Shown: piece by piece, positions 41,437 through 50,541 of the stretch
Numbering within the stretch: the first letter of the stretch is position 1
Layout of the letters: every line of letters begins with the position of its first letter
DNA from: GCA-016699445 sp964555055
Lineage (GTDB): Bacteria; UBA10199; JACPAL01; GCA-016699445
Direction of reading: 5' to 3'
NCBI GenBank assembly: GCA_964555055.1
Contig: CAZKQW010000005.1
Span: forward strand, 124,001-188,000
Length of the DNA: 64,000 bases
Made by a program: the position numbers and the translations under genes
The notes under the pieces: model-generated
What the model saw: only the letters and a program-made list of their open reading frames with translations
What the model was told of the DNA's origin: nothing
Databases searched by the model: none

Positions 41437-42985
41437 AGGTCATTTGATGCTGCCTTTCGTCCGGACTGTCGGAACGACCCTCCTTCGAAAGGCCGAATTC
41501 TCGTCGGTAACGCTCGAAGCAACGGGCTCCGAAAGATAACCGCAGAAGGGCCCCTTCCGCGATCGCAGCGGCGCACTCCGGACGTTCCCGCACCAATGGC
41601 AGAATGACTTCGCGGTTCCAATCTTCCGAATGTCTCACATCCAAGTTCGCATGCAGGGCGAAATACCGTCGCGCGGACGCGGCCACACCCAATCTCTTCA
41701 ACCCACGATCCACATGGGAGACACGCGTCGGGGCGGTCATTTCGACGGCTCCCAGCGCTCCCACCGACAGGTAAGCGTAGCGGCGATTGACCGCCAAAGC
41801 CGTCATGAGGTTGGACAAGGCCAGACTCTCCCAGACAGTGCTTTCGAGGGAACATCTGAGTTTCAATTCTTCAGCGACCTGCTGCAGCAGTCTACCATGG
41901 AGGCCTTTGATGTTGCCCCGCCCCATTTCATCCCAATAGTTCTTCGCCATCTCTAATTTACTGCGGGCGGGAAATTTCACCTGGGTCATCGCCACCAAGT
42001 CGTCGAAACCCGCTTCACCGGCCATCTCTTGTGTCAGAAACCAGCTCATCTCGTCCAGATTCGCCTCGGCCTCCAACCACGGGAAAAGAACATCGCCTTG
42101 ACCGGGTCCTATTCTCTTCAAGTCCTCGAACCACGACAGGAAACCGTCGGGATCGTGAGGGGCTTGCAAAGCCGTGGACGTTATTTTTTCGCGTGCCGAC
42201 TCGACCATTTCAAACTCTTGCAAATGCAAGGCGCACTCGGATGCGAAATTTTGCCTGCATGAGTCCGGCTCGGGTGAAGGGTGCGGTTGAAGACGGTGAC
42301 GATTGAACACAGCCAGCCGATGATGAACCATTTCCAGCTTCAAGTCGGAGGCCATGGTAATCGAATGCTTTGGAAACGCTCGTGTCTTCGGCAATTTCGA
42401 GAGGACCACGGCGACCGCGGCGATCCTCTCCGCGTCATGGTAATAAGCGTGGTCCAGCTCCTCTCCGAAGATGTCGGGATCGATTTCCTCGTAGCGAAAC
42501 GTGAAACCTTCCAATCCCACGCTTTGAAGTTTCTTTAAAAAAACGGCTTCCCCCCGGACGACGGGAGTTCCCGTATAAAGAATGAGCGTGCCGCCGTACG
42601 ACAAGCGCTCTAGGGATTCTCTCACGATGCGGATGGACAGATCACACCCTCGGTCGCCGCCTCCGTCGCGGTAAAGACGGGCATTCGGGTCCATCAAATA
42701 GGGAGGGTTCGATACGATCCAATCCATCTCTCCGGCAACTCCGTTTAAGAGATCGCTTTGGACGAAAGAGGCTTTTTCCAAAGACGCTTTTTCCAAAGAG
42801 GCTAAGGAAAGATTGGCGCGCGCAAATTCCAGGGCTTGCGGATTTATGTCCGCGAAAATCAGGCTGGCTTCGGATCCACGCAGGCATCGGAAGGCCCAAA
42901 CGCCACCCGCTCCGCTTCCGCACCCCAAGTCCAAAACTCTTGGATCTCGGGTGGATTTTTCTCTCCTCAATTCTCGTCGTATCAA
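41408..42985 (-). CDS. SAM methyltransferase fused to heme-oxygenase-like iron enzyme
   Basis: A 525-codon frame with two domains. Residues about 1-200 are a class I methyltransferase: VLDLGCGSGAGGVW (17-30) and NPPY (93-96), as in PrmC/HemK-type enzymes. Residues about 240-510 fit the Haem_oxygenas_2 family of diiron oxygenases: LFPWLEAEANLDEMSWFLTQ, MAKNYWDEMGRGNIKGLHGR, GALGAVEMTAPTRVSHVDRG and LHANLDVRHSEDW. No ATG opens the frame; TTG 42985 is the first start. Coding-like sequence (HSAYPTQETDSVFFGPDTY) runs on upstream to about 43099. The substrate is unknown. A 15-bp unit is duplicated in frame at 42771-42800. Confidence 0.78.
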   Translation of the reverse strand: MIRRELRREKSTRDPRVLDLGCGSGAGGVWAFRCLRGSEASLIFADINPQALEFARANLSLASLEKASLEKASFVQSDLLNGVAGEMDWIVSNPPYLMDPNARLYRDGGGDRGCDLSIRIVRESLERLSYGGTLILYTGTPVVRGEAVFLKKLQSVGLEGFTFRYEEIDPDIFGEELDHAYYHDAERIAAVAVVLSKLPKTRAFPKHSITMASDLKLEMVHHRLAVFNRHRLQPHPSPEPDSCRQNFASECALHLQEFEMVESAREKITSTALQAPHDPDGFLSWFEDLKRIGPGQGDVLFPWLEAEANLDEMSWFLTQEMAGEAGFDDLVAMTQVKFPARSKLEMAKNYWDEMGRGNIKGLHGRLLQQVAEELKLRCSLESTVWESLALSNLMTALAVNRRYAYLSVGALGAVEMTAPTRVSHVDRGLKRLGVAASARRYFALHANLDVRHSEDWNREVILPLVRERPECAAAIAEGALLRLSFGARCFERYRREFGLSKEGRSDSPDERQHQMTFNGPRIPFF

Positions 42986-43262
42986 GGACGCGAATCGGTA
43001 GGTGTCCGGCCCGAAAAAAACTGAATCGGTTTCTTGGGTGGGATAGGCGGAATGGGATCTTGGCCTAAATTCTGAGAGAGATAGGAGACTTCCGAGAGTT
43101 TATGATTTTGCAAAGGCGTATGTTTAGCACCATCCATGAAAAAAGCCTGGTGGATTCCACCGAAAAAGTGAACTCGGGCGGTTCCTGATTTCCACATGGG
43201 GGAAACCCCGTTTTTGTCGTGAACCATTGAAGAGGTAGGGCTGTGATGGTTAATAAAAAACC

Positions 43263-44204
43263 ATGAGATACTCTAAAATCGTTTTCCTCGTTGTGATGGG
43301 ATTTTACCTTCACCACACCGTGACCGCCTTTTCTTATGATGGAAAGACCCGACAGGAGAAGACACGGGACGATAACACGCTAAAAAATACCGAAGTGCCG
43401 CGGACGGACGACGATGGAATTTCGAGAACCAAAAGGCTGGTGTTTCTCCCTAAGAAGGATCTTTTTTATCCGTTGATCGCGGATTATAAGGAACCTCGTT
43501 TTTCGGCGAACTTCATCTTCAACCACCGTCCGGGCGAGAATTTCTCGGCGGGTTTGGTGAGTTTCGGCGAACGATTCCACATTTTACGCTATTCACCGTT
43601 CGCGGAAGGAGAAGGCTTCCAGCTGAGCATCGACGCCGGCATCCTTTCGATCTTCAACTTCCAATCCTCTTCCATTAATCTCGTCAATGCGGACTATTTC
43701 GGCGGTCTGCCGCTATCGTGGCGTTCCGGACCGTGGTCTTTCCGTCTTCGGCCTTACCATCAGAGCTCCCATTTAGGGGATGAATTCCTCCTGACGACTC
43801 CCGTCAACCGCATCAACCTAAGCTATGAAGCCCTCGATCTACTGGCGTCCCGAGAATGGAGGACTTTGCGGATTTACGGAGGTGGAGAATTCATCATGAG
43901 GCGCGAACCCAGTACGTTCGACCGCTGGATGTTGCACGCGGGAGGCGAATGGAACCGCGATATTTCCCTTTTTTGGAAGGCTTTTCCCTTCGTCGCGTTG
44001 GACTTTAAATCCTACCAGGAAAATGATTTTTTCGTGAACACAGCCGCGAAAGCCGGGTTGAACTTCCGAGGGGACGGCGTCCGTTCGCATGCGGAACGGG
44101 ATCTTTCGCTTTATCTCGAAGCTTATTACGGATTTTCACCTCATGGACAATTTTATGGCGAACGTATTTTCCAAACTGGCATCGGGCTCGCGTTCGACTT
44201 CTAA
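43263..44204 (+). CDS. DUF1207 family outer membrane protein
   Basis: A 313-residue exported protein. A signal peptide (MRYSKIVFLVVMGFYLHHTVTAF) and a charged linker precede LPKKDLFYPLIADYKEPRFS, the DUF1207 opening (F.PL.AD..EPRF). Alternating beta strands follow and end in an aromatic residue (TGIGLAFDF), as outer membrane barrels do. Function unknown. It converges with the CLC-type transporter, 4 bases apart. Confidence 0.88.
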   Translation: MRYSKIVFLVVMGFYLHHTVTAFSYDGKTRQEKTRDDNTLKNTEVPRTDDDGISRTKRLVFLPKKDLFYPLIADYKEPRFSANFIFNHRPGENFSAGLVSFGERFHILRYSPFAEGEGFQLSIDAGILSIFNFQSSSINLVNADYFGGLPLSWRSGPWSFRLRPYHQSSHLGDEFLLTTPVNRINLSYEALDLLASREWRTLRIYGGGEFIMRREPSTFDRWMLHAGGEWNRDISLFWKAFPFVALDFKSYQENDFFVNTAAKAGLNFRGDGVRSHAERDLSLYLEAYYGFSPHGQFYGERIFQTGIGLAFDF

Positions 44205-44208
44205 CGGT

Positions 44209-45414
44209 TCACTTTTGTCCTCGGTAGATCCCGCCTTTTCCGGAAGCATAATAACTCGCGAAACAGACCACGAGGGCGTAGGCCCCGATTCGGACCCCAA
44301 AGATCTCCATCAAGAGAAGGGTGCCGGTGACGGGAACGTTCGCCGCTCCCGCGAAGACGGCGGCAAAACCTAAAGAGGCCAATAAAGCCGTATCCACATG
44401 TAAATAAGTCGAAACGGCGCTTCCCAAGGTACTCCCCACGAAAACCAGCGGAATGAATTCACCTCCTTTGAATCCGGATGCGACCGTTACGGCGCTCGCT
44501 ATGAACTTCCAAAAGGGTGTCAGGGTATCAACCGGTGCTCTGAAGGCTTCTTGAATGACGGAAATCCCCAAGCCTTCATAACGATGGGAGCCCTCCCAAA
44601 GGTAAAAAGCCGCGAGAACCAGGCCGGCAAAGAAAGGGCGCAAAGGTTCGTACGGAACATAGGCCTCCCACAAAAGCTCCAGGATATGGGTCGTTCTTGA
44701 GAAAGCCCAAGCACAGCCCCCGCAGGCCAGACCAAAAGCCAATACGACGGCAATCGTGCGCAAGTCGTAGAGAATCGTATCTAAAGGAGGGTATTCGGAA
44801 AGCGGAATGCCCGCGATCGGTGCGAGCCACCGCACTGTTTCATAACCCATCCAAGACGACCAAAAACACTCGAAAGCCGCTTCCATGTCGATCTTGCCGC
44901 GCTGGATCACTTCCATGCCGAATATGCCGCCAGCCCACGGGGCCCCGAGCGTCGCTCCGAAAGCCGCGGAAAGACCCGCCATCAGAAGACGACGACGTTC
45001 CCGAGGGGTTACGATAAAGAAGCGTGACAACTGATCCGCCAAAGAACTACCCATTTGCACGGCCGTTCCCTCGCGTCCTGCGGACCCACCTCCCAAGTGG
45101 GTCAACAAAGTACCAAAAAAAATAAGAGGGGTCATACGAAACGGGATCACGGTCTTCGGATCGTGGATCTCCTCGAAGACGAGGGCATGTCCCGAAGAGA
45201 CGGATTTGCCGTAGCGGTCGTAAAGCCACGCGGAAAAAAATCCGACGACGGGTAAGGCAACCACCCAAATCGGATGCTGAAGGCGCCAAGACGTGACGGC
45301 TTGTAAGGAGCCGATCAAGGCTGAACAAGCGAGTCCCGCCAAGATCCCGACGAGGGAATGCAGGAGAACGCCTCGGCTTACACGACGGAAGAGATTCCAG
45401 GCCATCTTTCTCAC
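44209..45414 (-). CDS. CLC-family anion transporter, CLC-F type
   Basis: A 401-residue membrane protein of the CLC family. GGGSAGREGTAVQMG (109-123) carries the gating glutamate Glu115, and GFKGGEFIPLVFVGSTLGSA is the second conserved block. The GREGT variant and the missing GSGIP motif (SSGHAL in its place) point to the CLC-F branch, which exports fluoride in exchange for protons. No fluoride riboswitch is visible in the 58-base gap to the divergent antiporter gene. Chloride transport cannot be excluded. Confidence 0.85.
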   Translation of the reverse strand: MRKMAWNLFRRVSRGVLLHSLVGILAGLACSALIGSLQAVTSWRLQHPIWVVALPVVGFFSAWLYDRYGKSVSSGHALVFEEIHDPKTVIPFRMTPLIFFGTLLTHLGGGSAGREGTAVQMGSSLADQLSRFFIVTPRERRRLLMAGLSAAFGATLGAPWAGGIFGMEVIQRGKIDMEAAFECFWSSWMGYETVRWLAPIAGIPLSEYPPLDTILYDLRTIAVVLAFGLACGGCAWAFSRTTHILELLWEAYVPYEPLRPFFAGLVLAAFYLWEGSHRYEGLGISVIQEAFRAPVDTLTPFWKFIASAVTVASGFKGGEFIPLVFVGSTLGSAVSTYLHVDTALLASLGFAAVFAGAANVPVTGTLLLMEIFGVRIGAYALVVCFASYYASGKGGIYRGQK

Positions 45415-45472
45415 CTTCTCATCCGTTACGGGATGACTTCAATCCTTCTTTTGATTATCCTTTCTTTCGAAG

Positions 45473-46714
45473 ATGCAAACTTTCGTCCCTCATTCGTTTC
45501 TCCAAACATCGGCCCTCGTCCTGGCGGCGGCGGCGATCTCCACCATCATTTTTCAAAAGCTCCGCCAACCCGTCATCCTCGGGTATTTGATCGCCGGGAT
45601 GGTCGTGGGGCCGCACGTCCCCATCCCGCTGCTTGCTGACAGCGCCACGGTCCACACCCTCTCAGAACTCGGCGTCATCCTTCTGATGTTCTCCCTCGGT
45701 CTGGAGTTTAGCTTGCGCAAGCTATGGGCCGTCCTTCCCAGTTCCGGTTTCATCGCCCTCTTCCAATGCGCTTTCATGATCGCCTTAGGTTACGGCGCTG
45801 GGCGAACCTTCGGCTGGAGCCCCATTGAAAGCTTCTACGGCGGAGCCCTCATCGCCATTTCCAGCACCACCATCATCCTAAAAGCGTTCGCCGAAAAAGG
45901 GGTTTCCGGTCTTCTGACGGAAGTCGTGTTCGGGATTCTTATCGTGGAAGATCTCGTAGCCATCGTTCTTTTGGCTTTCCTCACACCCCTATCGGCCGGG
46001 ATAAACGTCTCGGTTCCTCAACTTCTCGGCGTCTTAGGAAAGCTCTCCCTTTTGTTAGGACTTATCGTTTTGGTCGGATGTGTTGTCGTCCCGCCTTTCT
46101 TCCGCATCCTTCGAAACTTGAACCGTTCCGAGACGACCCTCGTGGCGAGCATCGGCTTTTGTTTTAGCGTCGCCTTCATGGTCCAAGAGCTCGGTTACTC
46201 TATCGCCCTTGGCGCGTTTCTCGCGGGATCCCTGATCACGGAATCCGGGGAACAAAAGACGGTCGAATCGCTTATCGGCCCTGTACGCGACATGTTCGGT
46301 GCTATTTTCTTCGTTTCGGTCGGTATGCTGATTGATCCCGCGGCGATCCCGGAAAACGCGATTCCCATACTCGTTTTCACGGTCCTCGTCTTGGCTGGGA
46401 AGTTCGTCGGGGTTACCTTTGGCGCTTTATTCGCGGGCTACAAGACCCCGCTCGCCGTGCAGACCGGCATGAGCCTATCCCAGATCGGGGAATTTTCATT
46501 CATTATCGTCGGCGTCGGCCTCTCCCAAGGTTCGGTGCGCGAATCCCTTTACCCTATCGCCGTTACCGTGTCGGCCATTACGACATTGACGACTCCATGG
46601 ATGATCCAATCCGCGCCTACATTCGCGAAATTCGTCGAGAGCATCCTGCCGCCGTCGCTGCGCGACTTTCTATCGCGACGAGCGCAACGTTTTGTCGACC
46701 GCAGTCTTCCTTAG
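45473..46714 (+). CDS. Kef-type cation:proton antiporter (CPA2 family)
   Basis: A 413-residue protein with about 12 membrane helices. CPA2 features include LRQPVILGYLIAGMVVGPHV near the N-terminus, LGVILLMFSLGLEFS, ALIAISSTTIILK and FGILIVEDLVAIVLLAFL with the functional Glu-Asp pair. The C-terminal TrkA-N domain of KefB/KefC is missing, so regulation must differ. It diverges from the CLC-type gene across 58 bases; proton-coupled anion and cation carriers side by side suggest a joint ion or pH role. Confidence 0.92.
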   Translation: MQTFVPHSFLQTSALVLAAAAISTIIFQKLRQPVILGYLIAGMVVGPHVPIPLLADSATVHTLSELGVILLMFSLGLEFSLRKLWAVLPSSGFIALFQCAFMIALGYGAGRTFGWSPIESFYGGALIAISSTTIILKAFAEKGVSGLLTEVVFGILIVEDLVAIVLLAFLTPLSAGINVSVPQLLGVLGKLSLLLGLIVLVGCVVVPPFFRILRNLNRSETTLVASIGFCFSVAFMVQELGYSIALGAFLAGSLITESGEQKTVESLIGPVRDMFGAIFFVSVGMLIDPAAIPENAIPILVFTVLVLAGKFVGVTFGALFAGYKTPLAVQTGMSLSQIGEFSFIIVGVGLSQGSVRESLYPIAVTVSAITTLTTPWMIQSAPTFAKFVESILPPSLRDFLSRRAQRFVDRSLP

Positions 46715-46899
46715 GATAATTCCCCAAAGCAGAATCAGCTCCCCCTCGATTGTTCCCAAAATGCTCCGCGACTTATTTAAGTTGGCGAGATTCTGAGCGA
46801 CGATCCCTAAAGTCGTTACAGCTCCTTGAATCAGTTAAGGAATATCAACCCGGACACTCAACAACGACTTGAGCTGCCCAACAACACAATGGAGGACGT

Positions 46900-47508
46900 A
46901 TGTACGGTAAACATAACAACAATAGTTCGAAACGTTTTCGCGAAGACGAAAACGAATTCTCTACGAACTGGAATAATCGGAATAACGACTACAACAGATC
47001 CGATGACACCGAAACCCCGGGCGAAAACTGGAGAGAATCCGGATACGGGCAAAACCGTTATCGCGATACGACCGAGGATTCATCGACGCGTTATGCGCGG
47101 CGAGATCGCGAACCCCAAGGCTGGAACCAACAAGAATGGGACCGCAGTTCAAGCGACTCCGATGATTTCGGCAGTAGAGACTATGGCCAAAGCGATCGTT
47201 CCCGTAATTCTTCCCAAGATCGCTATTTACGATCACAAGGGAGTTTCCGAAATGACGAAAACACCCGCGGCCATCGAGACGATGATTTCGAAAACGATCG
47301 CGATTTGGACGAAGGCCGTTTTCAAAGCGGTCGCGGACGCAGCCAGTCCGAAGATCGTTCCCGAAATAACGAAAGCGATCGCTTCTCGCGCTCTCAAGGT
47401 TCTTCGGGGAGTCATTCTTCGAACCGTTCTGGCAACCAGACTCGTTTCGACAACGAAACGACCGGAGGCAGAAGCCGAGGAAACTACAGCAACCAGGGCC
47501 GTTGGTAA
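46900..47508 (+). CDS. Disordered Ser/Arg/Asp/Asn-rich protein 1
   Basis: A 202-residue low-complexity protein (MYGKHNNNSSKRFREDENEF) without hydrophobic core, signal peptide or Cys; predicted fully disordered. Repeating short words include DRSR, SRNN, RDDD and GRFQSGRG. AGGAGG lies just before ATG 46900. The overlapping frame in another phase is longer but begins in non-coding sequence and reads as Ile/Thr/Lys-rich nonsense here. The next gene encodes a similar protein, so the two form a diverged tandem pair. Confidence 0.7.
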   Translation: MYGKHNNNSSKRFREDENEFSTNWNNRNNDYNRSDDTETPGENWRESGYGQNRYRDTTEDSSTRYARRDREPQGWNQQEWDRSSSDSDDFGSRDYGQSDRSRNSSQDRYLRSQGSFRNDENTRGHRDDDFENDRDLDEGRFQSGRGRSQSEDRSRNNESDRFSRSQGSSGSHSSNRSGNQTRFDNETTGGRSRGNYSNQGRW

Positions 47509-47608
47509 ATTACAATTCGGGCGAACCGCGGGAGGCGTGAAGATGTTTCCCGCGGTTCATCCCCGATCCATTTTTACGGACCCAAACCCAAAAGAAAAGA
47601 GGTCTCAT

Positions 47609-48286
47609 ATGACGACGAAAAAGAACTCCAAAAAAGAGGATCGTTCTGAAAGCTCAAAAACGGAATCCTCTTCGAAAGAAACATCCCAAAAGAAAGGCCC
47701 GGGCCGCAAAAGCGGTTCTCAGGAACAAGAATCCCGCATGTCATCGAATTCGAATGGCAATTCCCGCGACGAACAGTCGGAGTGGAAAGGGCGAAGTTAT
47801 GGACGCGATGATGAGGATCAAGACGATCAGCAAGACGACAGCAATAGCCGTCGTGGCGCCCGTGGCCAAAGCCAGCAAAGTCGACAAGATCAGGATAATG
47901 ACGATTTTTGTCCACATTGCCAAAGGGGAAGCCAGCAAGGTCGCTCCTCTTCCCGTCGGAATAAATCCTCCGATTGGGACCGAGATGAGGGACGTTCCTC
48001 GTCTTCTTCGTGGCAAAATCAAGGATCTCGATCTGGTCGTGGACGGGAATGGGAAGATTCCGATCGTTATGGCCGTGGATCGTTCAGGGACCGAGAAGAC
48101 GAAGGCCGTTTCAGCCGACAAAGCCAAGGTCAGGAGCAAGACGAAGATCGTTCCTATCGCGAAAACCGGATGGAGCGTTCCGAGCGACCTATGTCACGCG
48201 ATAACCGTTATTCCGAAGATCGTGGCCGTTACGGTCGTTCTTCAACCTCCGGATCCTCGAGATACAACGACACTGATTTCCAATAA
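47609..48286 (+). CDS. Disordered Ser/Arg/Asp/Gln-rich protein 2
   Basis: A 225-residue low-complexity protein. It starts with a Lys/Ser-rich segment (MTTKKNSKKEDRSESSKTES), has a single CPHC pair (DDFCPHCQRGSQQGR) in the middle, and continues as an SR/DR/GR-rich tail (RSGRGREWEDSDRYGRGSFR). Composition resembles RNA-binding or condensate-forming tails. It differs from protein 1 by its Lys-rich start and the Cys pair. ATG 47609 has an AAAGAGG RBS. A 12-bp hairpin follows at 48312. Confidence 0.7.
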   Translation: MTTKKNSKKEDRSESSKTESSSKETSQKKGPGRKSGSQEQESRMSSNSNGNSRDEQSEWKGRSYGRDDEDQDDQQDDSNSRRGARGQSQQSRQDQDNDDFCPHCQRGSQQGRSSSRRNKSSDWDRDEGRSSSSSWQNQGSRSGRGREWEDSDRYGRGSFRDREDEGRFSRQSQGQEQDEDRSYRENRMERSERPMSRDNRYSEDRGRYGRSSTSGSSRYNDTDFQ

Positions 48287-48311
48287 AGCGTTCGGGTAGT
48301 ACGAAGCCCTT

Positions 48312-48345
48312 CCCAGCCTCTCCGACCCTTCCTGGAGAGGCTGGG
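48312..48345 (+). terminator. Strong hairpin after the disordered protein pair
   Basis: CCCAGCCTCTCC pairs perfectly with GGAGAGGCTGGG around a 10-base loop. There is no immediate T-run (GGATGGGCGACGGCTTTTG follows), so termination may be imperfect or factor-aided. Confidence 0.65.
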
Positions 48346-48402
48346 GGATGGGCGACGGCTTTTGTTGAAAAATCATGTGAACCCCTCCATAGTCCACGAG
48401 TT

Positions 48403-49368
48403 TTGATTCCTATCCCGCCAAAAACGAAGAGACTCCTCGGTTGGCTTCCCGGCCTTATTGGCCTGGCCATTTTGATCGTGGCCGTGGTGTCTCACGAGGA
48501 CGAAGGCCGGAAACTCATCCAAGCCCTGCGCGACCTGGATCCGGTCTGGATCGGGATCGCCGTTCTTCTTCAATTAGGGACGTACCTGTGTTCCGCTTTG
48601 GTTTGGCGCTGGACCCTGAGCCATCAAGGGGTCCGACTCTCGCTCCGAGCCATGATGAAGCTCGGAGTCAAAAAACTCTTCACCGATCAAGTCATTCCCA
48701 CGGGAGGCATTGGCGGCACGGTTCTCATCACTCGTTCGCTCTTGAAGCAGAAAATCCCGCCTGAAAAGGCCACGACGGGCGTCGTAGCTAATTTTTATTC
48801 GTATTACGCGGCGTACGCCGTGTCCGTCTTCGTCAGTCTTTTCATCCTATGGGCCAACCATAGCATCAATCCCCTGGTGCAAAAGATTTCGCTCTTTTTC
48901 CTCGTAGTTGTTTTGGCGATCGTCTTCACCGCATGGAAGGTGACGCATGCCAAGGAAAGCCGTCTCAGGACTTTCCTGGAGAAAAAAGCCTTCATAAAAA
49001 AATTCCTGGATATCTTGAGGACGTCCTCGCCGAAGATCGCCTTAAAACCCAGAGTCCTCCTCCCCAACATGATCTTCCAAGCGGGAGTCTTCGTTCTGGA
49101 CACGGCAACTCTTTATATTCTCCTAATGGCCTTGGACCAGTCTGCTTCCTTCTCCCTACTTTTCGCGAGTTTCATGATGGCCTACGTGGTGGAGACTTTA
49201 GGGCCCATCCCGGGAGGCATCGGCATCTTCGAATCCAGCGCCGTTGCCATGTTATCGCTTTCACACGTACCCTTAAGCACAGCCCTCGCGGCGACGCTCC
49301 TCCTCCGCAGCCTCACCTTCTGGCTTCCGATGATTCCAGGATTGATTTTGATCAAACAGGATTTATGA
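48403..49368 (+). CDS. Lysylphosphatidylglycerol synthase TM region / flippase-like protein
   Basis: A 321-residue integral membrane protein of the UPF0104/AglD group, with about eight helices. Signature parts are VIPTGGIGGTVLITRSLL, and near the end VETLGPIPGGIGIFESSAVA with the repeated GGIG(I)FE motif. Members move or modify lipids. The soluble synthetase domain of MprF is absent. Start TTG 48403 is the first in the frame; its RBS is poor. The stop overlaps the convergent orphan by 6 bases. Confidence 0.85.
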   Translation: MIPIPPKTKRLLGWLPGLIGLAILIVAVVSHEDEGRKLIQALRDLDPVWIGIAVLLQLGTYLCSALVWRWTLSHQGVRLSLRAMMKLGVKKLFTDQVIPTGGIGGTVLITRSLLKQKIPPEKATTGVVANFYSYYAAYAVSVFVSLFILWANHSINPLVQKISLFFLVVVLAIVFTAWKVTHAKESRLRTFLEKKAFIKKFLDILRTSSPKIALKPRVLLPNMIFQAGVFVLDTATLYILLMALDQSASFSLLFASFMMAYVVETLGPIPGGIGIFESSAVAMLSLSHVPLSTALAATLLLRSLTFWLPMIPGLILIKQDL

Positions 49369-50112
49369 GGCACCCAGACTGGTGGTATGCATGTGATGGA
49401 AGGACTCGATCACATATACGGCCTGACGTCTTACTTCAGAATTCAAATGGCGCATGGCCCTCACCTGCATCCTGAAGCTTTCTATCTGGTCTATAGGCTT
49501 GTTCACTCCATGCATACTGCAAAGGTCCTGGTATGCCTTATTTCCGGGGTTTTTGAGATGGTACCAAACGACGGCTTGGAGGCCTACCATGTCATACACA
49601 TGATCCACACCTTGATCGACCGCCCCATCACAAAATCTTTCGATCACATGATAAGCGTATGTATGGGTCACACGATACATTAAACGCCCTAAACGCGCGC
49701 CTTCTAAGAGAGGGATCGCGTTTCTGAAAATCTCGAGCCCTCTTTGCCGGGTGGAACGATCCCTCATCAAAGCCATATCCCAGCAGAACACATCGAGGAC
49801 GCTTTCCAACTCCTTTTGGCATGGGGGTGAAGACCGCAAACTCAGAGGTTGGCAGGCTATAAAAGCGATTTTCGCTTCAAAAGCGCTGACGGTACCTTCC
49901 TCTTTAAAACGCCGGATGACGAGAGAAGGGTCCAGAAACCTCACTAGAGCCGTCCATGGACGAGCTACAAGAGCTTGTATTCTTTGGGTAAAACCAAGGC
50001 CTCCTTCGTCTGTCAGGATGGGCTCTATGGGAAGGACAGGACCTCCCCTAGAACCTAGAGGAGGCGGGCTGTAAGTCGAAGACGGCGATGGGCCCGTATG
50101 TAAAGGATTCAT
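49363..50112 (-). CDS. Hypothetical protein
   Basis: A 249-residue protein. A Pro/Ser/Gly-rich first 30 residues (GPSPSSTYSPPPLGSRGG) precede a helical body with many His and Cys (YRVTHTYAYHVIERFCDG, YVIESFHHMHTTSL). No family or catalytic motif is recognised, and there is no signal peptide. It stands alone, convergent with the flippase-like gene. Several such orphans in this window share a modest Pro-rich start. Confidence 0.6.
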   Translation of the reverse strand: MNPLHTGPSPSSTYSPPPLGSRGGPVLPIEPILTDEGGLGFTQRIQALVARPWTALVRFLDPSLVIRRFKEEGTVSAFEAKIAFIACQPLSLRSSPPCQKELESVLDVFCWDMALMRDRSTRQRGLEIFRNAIPLLEGARLGRLMYRVTHTYAYHVIERFCDGAVDQGVDHVYDMVGLQAVVWYHLKNPGNKAYQDLCSMHGVNKPIDQIESFRMQVRAMRHLNSEVRRQAVYVIESFHHMHTTSLGAS

Positions 50113-50154
50113 AGGTTTATTATCGGAACTTTACCTAGCAAGTTGCCTTGAACC

Positions 50155-50505
50155 CTACTTTTTGAAAATGAAGAAAGCCGCAAGAACGATGAAAACGAAC
50201 CCCACGAGATGGTTCCAGCGCAGGGATTCCCCTAAGTAAAATACGGAGAAAAAGGCGAAGACCGTCAGGGTGATGATCTCCTGGATCGTCTTGAGTTGCG
50301 CGGCGTTGAAGTAACCGTAGCCGATCCGGTTCGCGGGGACTTGGAAGCAATATTCCAGGAGCGCGATCAGCCAGCTCGTGGCGATCACGATGTACAACGG
50401 ACTCTCTCGGTATTTCAGGTGGCCGTACCAGGCGAACGTCATGAAGATGTTGGAGACCAATAAAAGGCCAATCGTGTAGAGGGGCGTTGCGTTCATGGAA
50501 GGCAT
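50155..50505 (-). CDS. DUF486 (DMT-type) membrane protein
   Basis: A 116-residue protein with four membrane helices. The stretch NIFMTFAWYGHLKYRESPLY, then WLIALLEYCFQVPANRIGY, AAQLKTIQEIITL and FFSVFYLGE, matches DUF486, a small drug/metabolite-transporter-like family of unknown substrate. The length is typical. It is preceded on the same strand by the CPXCG gene. Confidence 0.93.
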   Translation of the reverse strand: MPSMNATPLYTIGLLLVSNIFMTFAWYGHLKYRESPLYIVIATSWLIALLEYCFQVPANRIGYGYFNAAQLKTIQEIITLTVFAFFSVFYLGESLRWNHLVGFVFIVLAAFFIFKK

Positions 50506-50541
50506 CCTTTCGTCATGATTTTTCCGGATGAGAAGTCCTCT

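Noticed and set aside
45415..45472. Fluoride riboswitch before the CLC-F-type gene
   Set aside because: The divergent gap is only 58 bases and shows neither the conserved GG..GATGG start nor the pseudoknot partner.
46826..47608. Upstream part of the long frame that ends at 48286
   Set aside because: Before 47609 it reads as Ile/Thr/Lys-rich nonsense over the first disordered protein gene. Only the part from ATG 47609, with an RBS, is taken as coding.
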